From: Archivesica marissinica
Lineage: Eukaryota; Mollusca; Bivalvia; Venerida; Vesicomyidae
Direction of reading: 5' to 3'
DNA: 64,000 bases
Assembly (NCBI GenBank): GCA_014843695.1
Contig: CM026394.1
Coordinates: forward strand, 33,866,164-33,930,163
The notes under the pieces were generated by a model. The model did no database searches, had not been told where the DNA came from, and worked only from the letters and a program-made list of their open reading frames with translations. Shown one piece after another: positions 1 to 12,416 of this stretch; the first letter of the stretch is position 1; every line of letters begins with the position of its first letter. The translations under genes were made by a program, and so were the position numbers.

Positions 1-2209
1 GCCATCACATAACTTTGTATGCACTCGGGTTCATACAGCCATCACATAACTTTGTATGCACTCGGGTTCATACAGCCATCACATAACTTTGTATGCACTC
101 GGGTTCATACAGCCATCACATAACTTTGTATGCACTCGGTTCATACAGCCATCACATAACTTTGTATGCACTCGGGTTCATACAGCCATCACATAACTTT
201 GTATGCACTCAGGTTCATACAGCCATCACATAACTTTGTATGCACTCAGGTTCATACAGCCATCACATAACTTTGTATGCACTCAGGTTCATACAGCCAT
301 CACATAACTTTGTATGCACTCAGGTTCATACAGCCATCACCATAACTTTGTATGCACTCAGGTTCATACAGCCATCACATAACTTTGTATGCACTCAGGT
401 TCATACAGCCATCACATAACTTTGTATGCACTCAGGTTCATACAGCCATCACCATAACTTTGTATGCACTCAGGTTCATACAGCCATCACATAACTTTGT
501 ATGCACTCAGGTTCATACAGCCATCACATAACTTTGTATGCACTCGGGTATAAGCCATCACATAACTTGTATGCACTCAGGTTCATACAGCCATCACATA
601 ACTTTGTATGCACTCAGGTTCATACAGCCATCACATAACTTTGTATGCACTCAGGGTCATACAGCCATCACATAACTTTGTATGCACTCAGGTTCATACA
701 GCCATCACATAACTTTGTATGCACTCAGGTTCATACAGCCATCACATAACTTTGTATGCACTCAGGTTCATACAGCCATCACATAACTTTGTATGCACTC
801 AGGTTCATACAGCCATCACATAACTTTGTATGCACTCAGGTTCATACAGCCATCACATAACTTTGCATGCACTCAGGTTCATACAGCCATCACATAACTT
901 TGCATGCACTCAGGTTCATACAGCCATCACATAACTTTGCATGCACTCGGGTTCATACAGCCATCACATAACTTTGCATGCACTCGGGTTCATACAGCCA
1001 TCACATAACTTTGTATGCATTCAGGTTCATACAGCCATCACATAACTTTGTATGCACTAAGGTTCATACAGCCATCACATAACTTTGTATGCACTCAGGT
1101 TCATACAGCCATCACATAACTTTGTATGCACTCGGGTTCATACAGCCATCACATAACTTTGTATGCACTCGGGTTCATACAGCCATCACATAACTTTGTA
1201 TGCACTCAGGTTCATACAGTCATCACATAACTTTGTATGCACTCGGGTTCATACAGCCATCACATAACTTTGTATGCACTCAGGTTCATACAGCCATCAC
1301 ATAACTTTGCATGCACTCAGGTTCATACAGCCATCACATAACTTTGTATGCACTCAGGTTCATACAGCCATCACATAACAATGCATGCACTCAGGTTCAT
1401 ACAGCCATCACATAACTTTGTATGCACTCAGGTTCATACAGCCATCACATAACTTTGCATGCACTCAGGTTCATACAGCCATCACATAACTTTGTATGCA
1501 CTCAGGTTCATACAGCCATCACATAACTTTGTATGCACTCAGGTTCATACAGCCATCACATAACATTGCATGCACATAGGTTCATAACTTCATACAACCA
1601 TCACATAACTTTGTATGCACTCAGGTTCATACAGCCATCACATAACTTTGTATGCACTCAGGTTCATACAGCCATCACATAACTTTGTATGCACTCAGGT
1701 TCATACAGCCATCACATAACTTTGTATGCACTCAGGTTCATACAGCCATCACATAACTTTGTATGCACTCAGGTTCATACAGCCATCACATAACTTTGTA
1801 TGCACTCAGGTTCATACAGCCATCACATAACTTTGTATGCACTCAGGTTCATACAGCCATCACATAACTTTGTATGCACTCAGGTTCATACAGCCATCAC
1901 ATAACTTTGTATGCACTCAGGTTCATACAGCCATCACATAACTTTGTATGCACTCAGGTTCATACAGCCATCACCTTAACTTTGTATGCACTCAGGTTCA
2001 TACAGCCATCACATAACTTTGTATGCACTCAGGTTCATACAGCCATCACATAACTTTGTATGCACTTTGGTTCATACAGCCATCACATAACTTTGTATGC
2101 ACTCAGGTTCATACAGCCATCACATAACTTTGTATGCACTCAGGTTCATACAGCCATCACATAACTTTGTATGCACTCAGGTTCATACAGCCATCACATA
2201 TTTTGTATA
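1..2209. repeat. 37-bp tandem array, about 59 copies
   Basis: The unit is 37 bp (gccatcacataactttgtat... ending ttcataca) and runs from the window edge, so the array is longer than seen. Variants: gcactcggg against gcactcagg, tttgtatg against tttgcatg, and occasional 1-bp indels. Neighbouring copies share variants, as expected from local amplification. It abuts the palindromic element at 2210-2568. Confidence 0.97.
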
Positions 2210-2568
2210 CACGTGTAATAACATCTGGAAGGATTCTGATTGGTTGAGAGAATGAATAATCCTTATAATTTGTAAATTAAACTTTAAATTATGCATATTT
2301 CTAAGAATTCTTGCTGTTTAAAAAACATTTATAACACCTATTTGCGTAGTGGCGTCATGACAATTTAGTGACGTCATTACAATTGTGTTGACATTTGGCG
2401 CCAAAATGAAAGTAGCAATGTTATTTTGTGTAGGAATATTATTAAAATTAGCGCTATATGGTAATGTGATCAAATGGATCTCGCACTCCTGGTGAAGAAG
2501 CTCGTTTCATAGGGAAATTCCAAACCTGACGTTTCATAAAATATGGTATGAAATATCCACTTGTGTAA
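2210..2568 (+). mobile_element. End of an unclassified element carrying the 37-bp array
   Basis: The sequence acacgtgtaataacatctgg, aaggattctgattgg, cgtcatgacaatttagtgac and caaaatgaaagtagcaatg recurs in reverse orientation at 39640-40380 (with insertions) and partly at 22933-23060. The satellite lies at its inner side. TIR elements and Helentron-like elements of bivalves can carry internal tandem repeats; the class is not fixed here. Confidence 0.6.
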
Positions 2569-2573
2569 CATCC

Positions 2574-2806
2574 TATATATATAAGAATTAATGTCTTAAA
2601 GCGACACTATATCGTATTGAATATATATAAGAATTAATGTCTTAAAGCGACACTATATCGTATTGAATATATATAAGAATTAATGTCTTAAAGCGACACT
2701 ATATCGTATTGAATATATATAAGAATTAATGTCTTAAAGCGACACTATATCATATTGAATATATATAAGAATTAATGTCTTAAAGCGACACTATATCGTA
2801 TTGAAT
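2574..2806. repeat. 46-bp tandem array, 5 copies
   Basis: Unit atatatataagaattaatgt followed by cttaaagcgacactatatcg and tattga. The second half is the terminal repeat of the TTAA-type element that follows, so the array is an amplified element end. Confidence 0.9.
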
Positions 2807-3075
2807 AAAACTAATATAAAATTGGAAATTGTACGTATAGGTAGCACTACTACGACATATTCTTCCAATAGTATTTGATCGATTATTTTCAGTCTCTTTT
2901 TGCAATATACCAAACAAATATTACTGTACGACTTTCCTGAATCGGTTCGCCACGCTATGCATACATTCGGAACGCTCAGCCCACTATCGACAATCAGAAC
3001 AAACATCTAAGACAACTGTTTCAACATTCGTTATTACGTTACGCGTGGACATTCAGCATATCGCGTGTACGACAT
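2762..3075 (+). mobile_element. TTAA-AGC element, one end only
   Basis: It begins ttaaagcgacactatatcg and continues with gtacgtataggtagcactac, matching the starts of the elements at 10812 and 21556. No matching far end was found. Confidence 0.5.
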
Positions 3076-3152
3076 GGTGCTATATTTATTTGAGTTTGTG
3101 AGTTTATATTTTTTTAAATACACAATTATGCAGTCTTTGGAAATTATATCCT

Positions 3153-3441
3153 TTAACCCTTTCAACACAACAGACCTCTAAATAGGCTTACAAAAAGTGT
3201 AGCTCAAGAAGAACTGACTTGTGACGAGCCATCTCATCAGGATCTGCATGTTTTGCCAATAATATTACTATTTTATAGACAAAATTACCCATTTAGATAA
3301 ATGAACTGGTCCAAATGTAATTTTCTTTCTAATTTATTGGTCTAAAAATATCATGCACCAGTCCATGTCAGTTACTTGATGTTGAATGGGTTAAATATCA
3401 TGCACCAGTCCATGTCAGTTACTTGATGTTGAATGGGTTAA
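3153..3441 (+). mobile_element. piggyBac-like MITE, CCCTTTCAACACC family (pB-A)
   Basis: TTAA at 3153-3156, then ccctttcaacacaacagacc; the far end is gatgttgaatggg plus TTAA at 3391-3394. The last 47 bp are duplicated (3395-3441). CCC termini with TTAA target sites are the piggyBac signature. No coding capacity. Confidence 0.85.
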
Positions 3442-3977
3442 ATATCTGGGAGTTTTGATGAAAAGAACATCCTTTATTTTTTCCATACATAAAAAAGTGT
3501 GCAGATATATTTTTTTTCAAGCAAAATGTAAGAAATAGAGAAATAGACCACCCAAAAATCTGTTGTTTTTTTTGCGAGAAAGTAAATCACTGGCAATTAC
3601 CAAATTCTCTGTTAGAATCCCCAGCCACCCACACATTAAAGTTGTATTGCTTTCTATGACAGATAACAATTACAGGTAGGAACAGCATTCTCTGGGAACA
3701 TTCTAATGTGTCATGGCAACTCATTTAATATATGATATTATTTAATGAAAGAAATCATTTACTTTCAATTCAATTATGCTGTGTCATTGATATTTGACTG
3801 AAGATATGTTAAATTTGTATAAAAAAAGACATTTTCCAAAAAAATAAAAATTTACCCATCGTTTATTCTATTATTATGTTATGTTGCAGACACGATATTG
3901 ACTTGTAGTGTTTTTCTCCCACATAAAATTATAATAATAATAATAAAGTCTATAAATAAAGTTGGAACAATTTTCCA
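3442..3977. other. AT-rich spacer, nothing identified
   Basis: No open frame of note, no repeat shared with the rest of the window. Homopolymer T and A runs only. Confidence 0.6.
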
Positions 3978-4216
3978 AGTCCGTCTCCGTGGTTACGGTC
4001 GCCGACTTGTATACCACTGTAACCTATCATCACTGATGGTCACGGGTTTGAGCCCCGCTCAGACCGTATTTCATTTATATAAAAAAGTTGGCAGTTTCTT
4101 ACTGAGGTTGGTTGGTGTACCAAGTACAGGGTAACCGCCGAAGCCTGCCCAAGAACGGTGTTGTTAGGTAAACTGCCCATCGCTCAAATGGGCAACCGGT
4201 AGCGACGTTAAATAAA
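3978..4216 (+). mobile_element. SINE S1, variant with exchanged 3' tail
   Basis: The tRNA-like head (cctccgtggtcgagtggtta type, B box gggtttgagcccc) and body match S1, but after gtaaactgccc the tail switches to ggcaaccggtagcgacgtta and poly(A). That tail belongs to SINE S2. Target duplication acaattttccaa / acaattgtccaa. Confidence 0.8.
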
Positions 4217-4288
4217 AAAAAAAAAAACAATTGTCCAATCTTCCCTGTGGTTCTCTATTATATACATAATATAAATATAGTGTATAGT

Positions 4289-4514
4289 TTAACCCTTTTA
4301 ACACCGCAGACCTCTAAATAGGCTAACAAACAGTGTAGATCCAGATGTGCCCGTCTCATCAGGATCTGCATTTTTTGCCAGTAATATTATTATTTTTAGA
4401 CAACATTACCCATTTTGATAAATGAACTGGTCCAAATGTAATTTTCGAATTAATTTATTGGTCTAAAAATATCATGCACCAATCCATGTCAGTTACTTTT
4501 GTTGAATGGATTAA
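4289..4514 (+). mobile_element. piggyBac-like MITE pB-A
   Basis: TTAA ends with cccttttaacaccgcagacc at one side and ttgttgaatgga at the other. The interior matches the other pB-A copies. Confidence 0.8.
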
Positions 4515-4737
4515 CAAAAGCATATAAGATACAGTGAAACATTTGTTAGAAGGTAACATACAGCAGTTGGTGTAATAATTGTCAGTTACCAGTAAATCGT
4601 TTTTGTGTAATTTCTACAACACTATATTAATGTTTTAATAACATCTGAAGGTAGGATTATTGGTATAATGTATTCATTTCTACGTTGAAATTAAAAAGAA
4701 TTGATACGCCATATGTCACCAAACTCATACGGCTGTA

Positions 4738-4885
4738 AATAGGGCCTGTAAACCGTTAAAATGTTTCAGATCAGCAGTAGAATAACGCCGCGTCTGATCA
4801 AGATCTATGTTGTTTGCTATTCAGCCAAGTGTGTTAACTCCACTATCCGAATGGCAAACAGTTCTATGCAAAATAAACTTTAGTT
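4738..4885. mobile_element. Degenerate fragment related to pB-B
   Basis: Shares gatctatgttgtttgctatt and the gatcag / ctgatca hairpin parts with the element at 13518-13763, but both ends are eroded. Confidence 0.5.
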
Positions 4886-4920
4886 GTGATTAGCAGGCTA
4901 TGGGTTAATAATATAGTCTT

Positions 4921-5162
4921 TTAACCCATTCAACACCAAGTAACTCACATGGACTGGTCCATGATATTCATAAACCAATAAATGAATCAAACAAATCACA
5001 TTTGGACAAGTTCATTTATCAAAATGGGTAATTATGTCTAAAAATAGTCATATCACTGGCAAAAAGTGCAGATCCTGATGAGACGGCTCGTCACGAGCCG
5101 GCTCATCTGGATCTACACTTTTTGTAAGCCTATTTAGAGGTCTGTGGTGTTGAAAGGGTTAA
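4921..5162 (-). mobile_element. piggyBac-like MITE pB-A
   Basis: TTAA-cccattcaacaccaagtaac to ggtgttgaaaggg-TTAA. The centre holds the palindrome gacggctcgtcacgagccgg. Confidence 0.88.
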
Positions 5163-5215
5163 AGATACTAAAATCTGAGCATACATTTCCAAACTGTATT
5201 ATCTATAATACTACC

Positions 5216-5470
5216 TCGGCTGTTCGATTAGCGCAGTGGTTAGCGCGCTCGCTTCTCACCAATGCAACCCGGGTTCGATCCTCGGACCAGGAAGAATGCG
5301 AGATGGTACGGTGGTCGCCAGATCGGACAGGTGGGTTTTTCTCTGGGTACTCTGGTTTCCTCCCACAAGAATGACCACATTTACGATTTCATCCGCGCCA
5401 ACGAGAGTGATAAATATAAGTTGTTAGAACTTGCTTCGCAATCGTAAAATAAATAATCGTAAGTTTAAAC
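5216..5470 (+). mobile_element. SINE S5 (tRNA-derived)
   Basis: A box tagcgcagtggttagcgcg and B box gggttcgatcc lie in a tRNA-like head starting ctgttcgattagcg. The body includes tggtttcctcccacaagaat, and the tail ends cttgcttcgcaatcgtaaaa. Other copies at 14846-15052 and 62305-62536. Confidence 0.85.
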
Positions 5471-5710
5471 TTGTTCCTGGTGGGTAGTTGTACTACTGTT
5501 GATAGAACGTGTTGCCCAATGTATGAATGGTTTGTGTATACACATGTATGATTAAATGAAAATAAAACGGAACATCTAAAAATGATAAGAACTTGTTGCC
5601 CAACCCCTTTTTGTATTTTATCATATGTAATGGATGTTTACCTTATAATGTACTATGCATGTAAAATAACAAATAAAATACGATAAAATTATAATTCTCT
5701 ACATTGTGTA

Positions 5711-5975
5711 AGTCCGCCTCCGTGGTCGAGTGGTTAAGGTCGCTGACTTGTATACCACTGTAACCTATCATCACTGATGGTCACGGGTTCGAGCCCCGCT
5801 CAGGCCGTGTCTCATTTATATGAGAAAGTTGGCAGTTTCTTACGGAGGTTGGTGCACCCAAGTACTGGTTAACCGCTGGAGCCTGCCCAGGAAAGGTATT
5901 GTTAGGTAAACTGCCCGCCGGCGATATAGCCCGAAATGGTGCTGATGCAGGCGTAAAACCCGAAATATAACATAA
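5711..5975 (+). mobile_element. SINE S1 (tRNA-derived)
   Basis: A box-like tggtcgagtggtt and B box gggttcgagcccc; body ggcagtttcttacggaggtt; 3' end gcgtaaaacccgaaatataa. Flanking duplication ctctacattgtgtaa. Confidence 0.9.
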
Positions 5976-6510
5976 CTCTACATTGTGTAACATATTAATA
6001 TATATCTGTATTTATAGTCACAACTTCTCCTTTGGGGAGAGCAGTTTACTAATGTTACTAAATTATAATTCTTGTGTAACATATTAATATATATCTGTAT
6101 TTATAGTCACAACTTCTCCTTTGGGGAGAGCAGTTTACTAATGTTACTAAATTATAATTCTTGTGTAACATTATGTTATATGTTATATTTCGGGTTTTAC
6201 GCCTGCATCAGCACCATTTTGGGCTATATCGCCGGCGGGCAGTTTACTTAACAACACCTTTCCTGGGCAGGCTCCAGCGGTTAACCAGTACTTGGGTGCA
6301 CCAACCTCCGTAAGAAACTGCCAACTTTTTCATATAAATGAGACACGGCCTGAGCGGGGCTCGAACCCGTGAACATCAGTGATGATAGGTTACAGTGGTA
6401 TACAAGTCAGCGACCTTAACCACTCGACCACGGAGGCGGACTTCTTGTGTAACATATTAATATATATCTGTATTTATAGTCACAACTTCTCCTTTGGGGA
6501 GAGCAGTTTA
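5976..6510. repeat. Three copies of a ~90-bp unit, one split by a SINE
   Basis: Units carry taatatatatctgtatttat and cacaacttctcctttgggga, starting near 5983, 6072 and 6444. The second and third are separated by the S1 insertion at 6172-6441. Confidence 0.85.
6172..6441 (-). mobile_element. SINE S1 inserted in the 90-bp repeat
   Basis: Full-length reverse copy. Target duplication ttcttgtgtaacat on both sides; the undisturbed target is in the neighbouring 90-bp unit. Confidence 0.92.
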
Positions 6511-7484
6511 CTAATCTTGCTAGAACTTTATGCCCAACCCTATTTTCAATTTTATTATATACAATTAATGTTTACCTCATAATTTACCATTATGCAATGT
6601 TACATAACAAATAAAACATGGATTAAAATTATAATTCTCTACATTGTGTTACCTTTTTATTAATATCTATATTCACCACTCCAAATGTGCACCTGAATGT
6701 CTAAACATCCAAAACCCCTAAAAACTCCACCCCTGTAATCCAATCCAATCGAATCCTTGCAACAAAATGTCTCGCAGTCCATATACAATACACCCCCCTT
6801 GCCACCAACCCCTATATGCACTACCGATGTTTCACATTGTCCGGGCAGTCAAACATCTACTGTCAAAGCATCCAGTAACAAGGAGCGAGCACATTTCGCA
6901 CGAGATTTCCTACACTGCATGAGTCATATCCCTCCAAATTTTCACCTATATTTCTCCCATGCGATATCTAAATCATTACTTTGTGACTACCTCAAACAGA
7001 GACAAGAAAATTATCCATTAACATCTTTATATTTTTTCTCTTCATTTTTTTTCTCTCCCAATACAGCAGTTCTCATTCAATCTCCCCGTGCCTACTAAGC
7101 AATTATTTCCCCCCCACAGCAAAATGTACCAAGAACAGCAGAATGACTTGTGCTGGGAACTCTCGGCTCAGCAGGAACAGTTATATTTCTGCTGACTTGG
7201 AGAGAAATGTTTGTCCCGGGCTTTCATGACTCACCTCTCCACATGAGTCACCGTAACTTGGTTAGAGTTTTTCTGTGTCCTCAATTTTCCAATAGGAAAG
7301 ACGGTTATGCAGTAAGAATTATTGACAGAATGGCTGCATTAGAAAAAACATGCCAGCTTCCTTTTTTCTCTGCAGAGGTATTTAATCTTTTTTGTGCTTA
7401 GAGAGAAAACTATCAGCTTTAATAAATACAATGCATTTCAAGCCTTGACAAGCAAGAAAATATTGATATATCAACAAAAAGGTT
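6511..7484. other. Unique-looking sequence without a supported gene
   Basis: It contains frames of 113 codons (6757-7098) and 83 codons (7150-7401) on the plus strand. Neither shows a recognisable domain, coding-like composition or supporting splice sites. A + strand acceptor-like tttttctctgcag ends near 7376. Confidence 0.4.
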
Positions 7485-8300
7485 GTTCTTCTTTAAAGAC
7501 CCATATATTTTTTCTTTTCTTCAAATGGGTGAAATAAAACTTATTTAAAGACCCATTGGTAAAAATAAAACTATTATTTAAAGGCCAATTATGCTTTTCT
7601 TCAAATGGAAAAAATAAAACTTATTTAACCCATTCAACACCAAGTAACTCACATGGACTGGTCCATGATATTTATAGACCAATAAATGAATAAGAAAATT
7701 ACATTTGGACTAGTTCATTTATCAAAACGGGTAATTTTGTCTAAAATTAGTAATATTACTGGCAAAAAGTGTAGATCCTGATGAGACGGCTCGTCACGAG
7801 CCGGCTCATCTGGATCTACACTTTTTGTAAGCCTATTTAGAGGTCTGTGGTGTTGAAAGGGTTAAAGACCCATTGGTAAAAATAAAACTATTATTTAAAG
7901 GCCAATAATGCTTTTCTTCAAATGGAAAAAATAAAACTTATTTAAAGACCCATTGGTAAAAATAAAACTATTATTTAAAGGCCAATATGCTTTTCTTCAA
8001 ATGGAAAAAATAAAACTTATTTAAAGACCCATGGTAAAAATAAAACTATTATTTAAAGGCCAATATGCTTTTCTTCAAATGGAAAAAATAAAACTTATTT
8101 AAAGACCCATTGGTAAAACTAAAACTATTATTTAAAGGCCACTTCTGCTTTTCTTCAAATGGAAAAAATAAAACTTATTTAAAGACCCATGGTAAAAATA
8201 AATCTATTATTTAAAGACAAATAATGCTTTTCATATCTTCTATAAAAAAACACTATTATTTAAAGGTCCAAAGTGCTTTTCCTTTCTTCAAATGGAAAAA
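7485..8300. repeat. ~80-bp tandem array, 7-8 copies, split by a MITE
   Basis: Unit includes aaagacccattggtaaaaat, aaaactattatttaaaggcc and cttttcttcaaatgg. One unit is interrupted at its TTAA by the element at 7625-7865. Confidence 0.9.
7625..7865 (-). mobile_element. piggyBac-like MITE pB-A inside the 80-bp array
   Basis: Junctions cttat-TTAA-cccattcaac and ggtgttgaaaggg-TTAA-agaccc. Neighbouring units show the empty site cttatttaaagaccc, so TTAA was duplicated on insertion. Confidence 0.95.
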
Positions 8301-8345
8301 TCAATTGGGTTATATGCAAATTTATCAACGTGTGATAACTTTAGT

Positions 8346-8640
8346 TGTGTGTTACGTTTATTTATCGTCGCTACCGGTTGCCCATATGAGCGACGCCTCC
8401 TGAACAGATTAGTCATTTTAGATTTTTGGAGGATAGTGCAATGATACAGACAGATACCCATTCCAGAATCTCCTCTGGTTCTTCTATGTGCACAGTGTAA
8501 AGCACCGACACGAGACCTCAGTTTAAAGTCCCATCTGAAAGACTGTTAATGTTATTAGGGTCAGACAGGGGATCGAACCTGCGATCCCTGGATTACCAGT
8601 CCAGCGTGTTACCACTGGACTACATATCCATCTGTTTTTT
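8346..8640 (-). mobile_element. SINE S2 (tRNA-Thr-derived)
   Basis: The head, read on the minus strand, has tagtccagtggtaacacgct and B box ggttcgatcc; the tail is ctaccggttgcccatatgag in the + text. Target duplication gtgataactttagt at 8332-8345 and 8641-8654. Confidence 0.93.
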
Positions 8641-8708
8641 GTGATAACTTTAGTAAACCACCATATATATTCATTAAATATCCATAAAGGGAGGTAATTT
8701 GAGACAAA

Positions 8709-9326
8709 TCTTGAGAAACACAATGTCAGATGAGGCAAATCCAGAGAAACACGATGTCACATGAGGCGATGCCCGAGAAACACAATGTCACATGAGGTGA
8801 TGCACGAGAAACACAATGTCACATGAGGTGATGCCCGAGAAACACAATGTCACATGAGGTGATGCACGAGAAACACAATGTCACATGAGGTGATGCCCGA
8901 GAAACACAATGTCACATGAGGTGATGCACGAGAAACACAATGTCACATGAGGTGATGCCCGAGAAACACAATGTCACATGAGGTGATGCCCGAGAAACAC
9001 AATGTCACATGAGGTGATGCACGAGAAACACAATGTCACATGAGGTGATGCCCGAGAAACACAATGTCACATGAGGTGATGCCCGAGAAACACAATGTCA
9101 CATGAGGCGATGCACGAGAAACACAATGTCACATGAGGTGATGCACGAGAAACACAATGTCACATGAGGTGATGCACGAGAAACACAATGTCACATGAGG
9201 CGATGCACGAGAAACACAATGTCACATGAGGCAATGCCCGACAAACACAATGTCACATGAGGCAATGCCCGAGAAACACAATGTCACATGAGGCGATGCA
9301 CGAGAAACACAATGTCACATGAGGCA
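8709..9326. repeat. 31-bp tandem array, about 20 copies
   Basis: Unit gagaaacacaatgtcacatg plus aggtgatgccc. Two main variants (gatgccc and gatgcac) partly alternate. Confidence 0.96.
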
Positions 9327-9742
9327 AAACAAAAGCTATATGCTAATGCGATTATAAAGGATGATACACTCGTGGTCAAATCATAAGAAATTTATAAATT
9401 TTATGAAACTTTACAATTTTACAATTAAGCGAGCCTTCCTATATTTATGTATGTATCAGTACTGTGAACGCCAATTTTTGAAAAGAAAAAAAACAAAAAC
9501 AAATTTCTCAAATATTTAAAATAAGACCACGACTTTGTCAAAAAGTATCTTTTAGCTTATTAGACCAAATCTGACAACATTTAAGTTTGAAGATTTTGAA
9601 AAGATGAAATCCACTAAATAGAGGGAAATTCAGTCGTCGATGTAGGTTTGTCAAGTGATTTAAATAATACAACTCTGGTTTGTTTATAGTCGCCACCGCA
9701 TAAATGCATTTGGGCGACTGGTTTCTCTGTGATGTTTATGTA
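9327..9742. other. AT-rich spacer
   Basis: No gene or shared repeat seen. Confidence 0.5.
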
Positions 9743-10811
9743 GATCTCATGTTGCTTAGTGTTGCTAGAGACATTGTAGAGCATAACATATACATGCCTG
9801 CAATCTGTGTGTCCCATGTTGCTTAGTGATGCTAGAGACATTGTAGAGCATAACATATATATGCCTGCAATATGTGTGTCCCATGTTGCTTAGTGATGCT
9901 AGATACATTGTAGAACATAACATATACAGACCTGCAATATGTGTGTCCCATGTTGCTTAGTGATGCTAGAGACATTGTAGAGCATAACAGATACAGGCCT
10001 GCAATCTGTGTGTCCCATGTTGCTAGAGACATTGTAGAGCATAACATATACTGGCCTGCTATCTGTGTGTCCCATGTTGCTAGATACAATGTAGAGCATA
10101 ACATGTACATGCCTGCAATATGTGTGTCCCATGTTGCTTAGTGATGCTAGAGACATTGTAGAGCATAACATATACATGCCTGCAATATGTGTGTCCCATG
10201 TTGCTTAGTGATGCTAGAGACATTGTAGAGCATAACAGATACAGGTCTGCAATATGTGTGTCCCATGTTGCTTAGTGATGCTAGAGACATTGTAGAACAT
10301 AACATATACAGACCTGCAATCTGTGTGTCCCATGTTGCTTAGTGATGCTAGAGACATTGCAGAGCATAACAGATACAGGCTTGCAATCTGTGTGTCCCAT
10401 GTTGCTAGAGACATTATAGAGCATAACAGATACAGGCCTGCAATCTGTGTGTCCCATGTTGCTTAGTGTTGCTAGATACAATGTAGAGCATAACAGATAC
10501 AGGCCTGCAATCTGTGTGTCCCATTTTGCTTAGTGATGCTAGATGCAATGTAGAGCATAACATATACAGGCCTGCAATCTGTGTGTCCTATGTTGCTTAG
10601 TGATGCTGAGACATTGTAGAGCATAACAGATATAGGCTTGCAATATGTGTGTCCCATGTTGCTTAGTGATGCTAGATACAATGTAGAGCATAACATATAC
10701 AGGCCTGCAATCCGTGTGTCCCATGTTGCTTAGTGATGCTAGATACATTGTAGAGCATAACATATACAGGCCTGCAATATGTGTGTCCTATGTTGCTTAG
10801 TGATGCTAGAT
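9743..10811. repeat. 67-bp tandem array, about 16 copies
   Basis: Unit gcctgcaatctgtgtgtccc, atgttgcttagtgatgctag, agacattgtagagcataaca, tatacag. A shorter form lacking the cttagtgatg segment appears at least three times. The array is cut off in mid-unit by the element at 10812. Confidence 0.96.
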
Positions 10812-11324
10812 TTAAAGTGACATTACATCGCAAAAAGCCAAAAAAATGCTTTTTTACGTATAAATAGTATTGCTACTACAAATTCTTCCGAAATAATTGG
10901 AACACTAACTTTCTATACATAGACCGTGTTTTTGTGGCATACAAATTCTCAAAAGTGAAAGTAGGATTTCATATAACGGTCAGCTACGCTCCTGAAATCA
11001 TGTTTATTTACAATTATAGTCTTTACCAAAGGCATGCTACTGTCATTTAGAGATATTTTAAAATCGTATTAGTCTAAAATAAATATGCACAGGCACTAAG
11101 GGTGTTATATAACGGCAAATCTGTATCATAAATCGTGTTATTCAGGATACCCACATTGCATTACGCATGGATGTTGACCCTATTTACATTAGTCAGTAAA
11201 CGTTGTATATGACGTTTGTTTATTAGTTGAAATACTCGCAAATATTCGGAAAACAATTATACCATATAATAGGAAAATACATTCTGTAGAAATTTGCGTT
11301 TTCATCAATGTAGTGACGCTTTAA
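10812..11324 (+). mobile_element. TTAA-AGC TIR element (Kolobok-like?)
   Basis: Ends ttaaagtgacattacatcg and caatgtagtgacgctttaa form a terminal inverted repeat flanked by TTAA. No transposase visible. TTAA targets occur in both piggyBac and Kolobok groups; the non-CCC ends favour the latter (inference). Confidence 0.75.
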
Positions 11325-12416
11325 GAGTATCCTTCATATGCACTGGTGTGTGACGGTGATATTCTGCCCAAGTGGTCAGAATATGTCTCTGCATACTGAT
11401 GGTTACTTTTTATCACACTCCTATTGGTCAGGACACGCGTTTTATTGCCAACTTGGTTATTATTTGAAACTGATGGGAAAATTTCAACTTTCTTCCTGCT
11501 GGACCAATCTCTATTCCATTGATCTCATTGAATCCTCGGTGCTCACAAGTTGGCGTAAGCAAAGTGTTCACCCGAAATATACTATGTGAACTAGTCTACA
11601 TGTGTATTTATGTATGTCTGGACAACTTTAATATGCCGGTGTTATCATGAAAATGTCTCGTCAGACACGGACAGTTATGTCATCCAACAGCGAGTGTGTG
11701 CAAGTATAAAATACTATATTTATATTTCGGGTTTTACGCCTGCATCAGCACCATTTTGAGCTATATCGCCGGCGGGCAGTTTACCTAATAACAGTATAAA
11801 ATACTACTGTATAAATGGTTACGTTTGTGACATGGAAATGACTATTTTCACGAAAATATGGGCCAGCGTAAATATCTGCATTCCAACATGTATATATTTC
11901 TACCCTATCACCGGACGTAATTGGGTATGTGTTTAATACTACAGATAACCTGCGTATCAGCGTATTTTACACTCATAAATTATGCATATACGCACATGCT
12001 TTAATTCGGATGCATGTAGGTTAGGCCCGTCCTTACATTCATGTGCATACACAAAACATAAAAAAAAATCGAGGCGTTCTTTCATTTATAAAACAGCTGG
12101 TCATCGCTTCCGCAAGCAAAGTGATCGGTACATCAATTTACATATCCAGTGAATGTGCGTAAAACACAGTTCGTGATTTAAATATGTAAACTCCCACGCA
12201 ACCTGTAGTCTGTGTCGTCTGTTTGAATCGTTGCAGCTCTATGTCAATTTATCACTTGCGTTAAAATATGCCGGAAATAAATGCATCAAACACATTTATT
12301 TTTGTGAAAATATTAATACATGCGTTAATTGTTAAATGTGTGATCCTCAAGATGAAAAGATCACATGGTTATAAACATATTTATTCCACTATATACATTC
12401 ACAAAACAATACATGT
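11325..12416. other. Mostly unique sequence without a supported gene
   Basis: It holds an 83-codon plus-strand frame (11338-11589) with no recognisable domain, and an S1 tail fragment at 11722-11792. Confidence 0.4.
11722..11792 (-). mobile_element. SINE S1 3' fragment
   Basis: tatttcgggttttacgcctg through cggcgggcagtttacctaa, matching the tail half of S1 only. Confidence 0.85.

Noticed and set aside
1..2209. CRISPR-like regular repeats
   Set aside because: There are no spacers; units are directly joined, and the context is eukaryotic.
6757..7098. 113-codon plus-strand frame
   Set aside because: No domain and low-complexity composition; not strong enough to call.
8565..8640. Possible tRNA-Thr gene
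   Set aside because: The tRNA-like part is the head of SINE S2 with a SINE body, tail and target duplication; several such copies exist.
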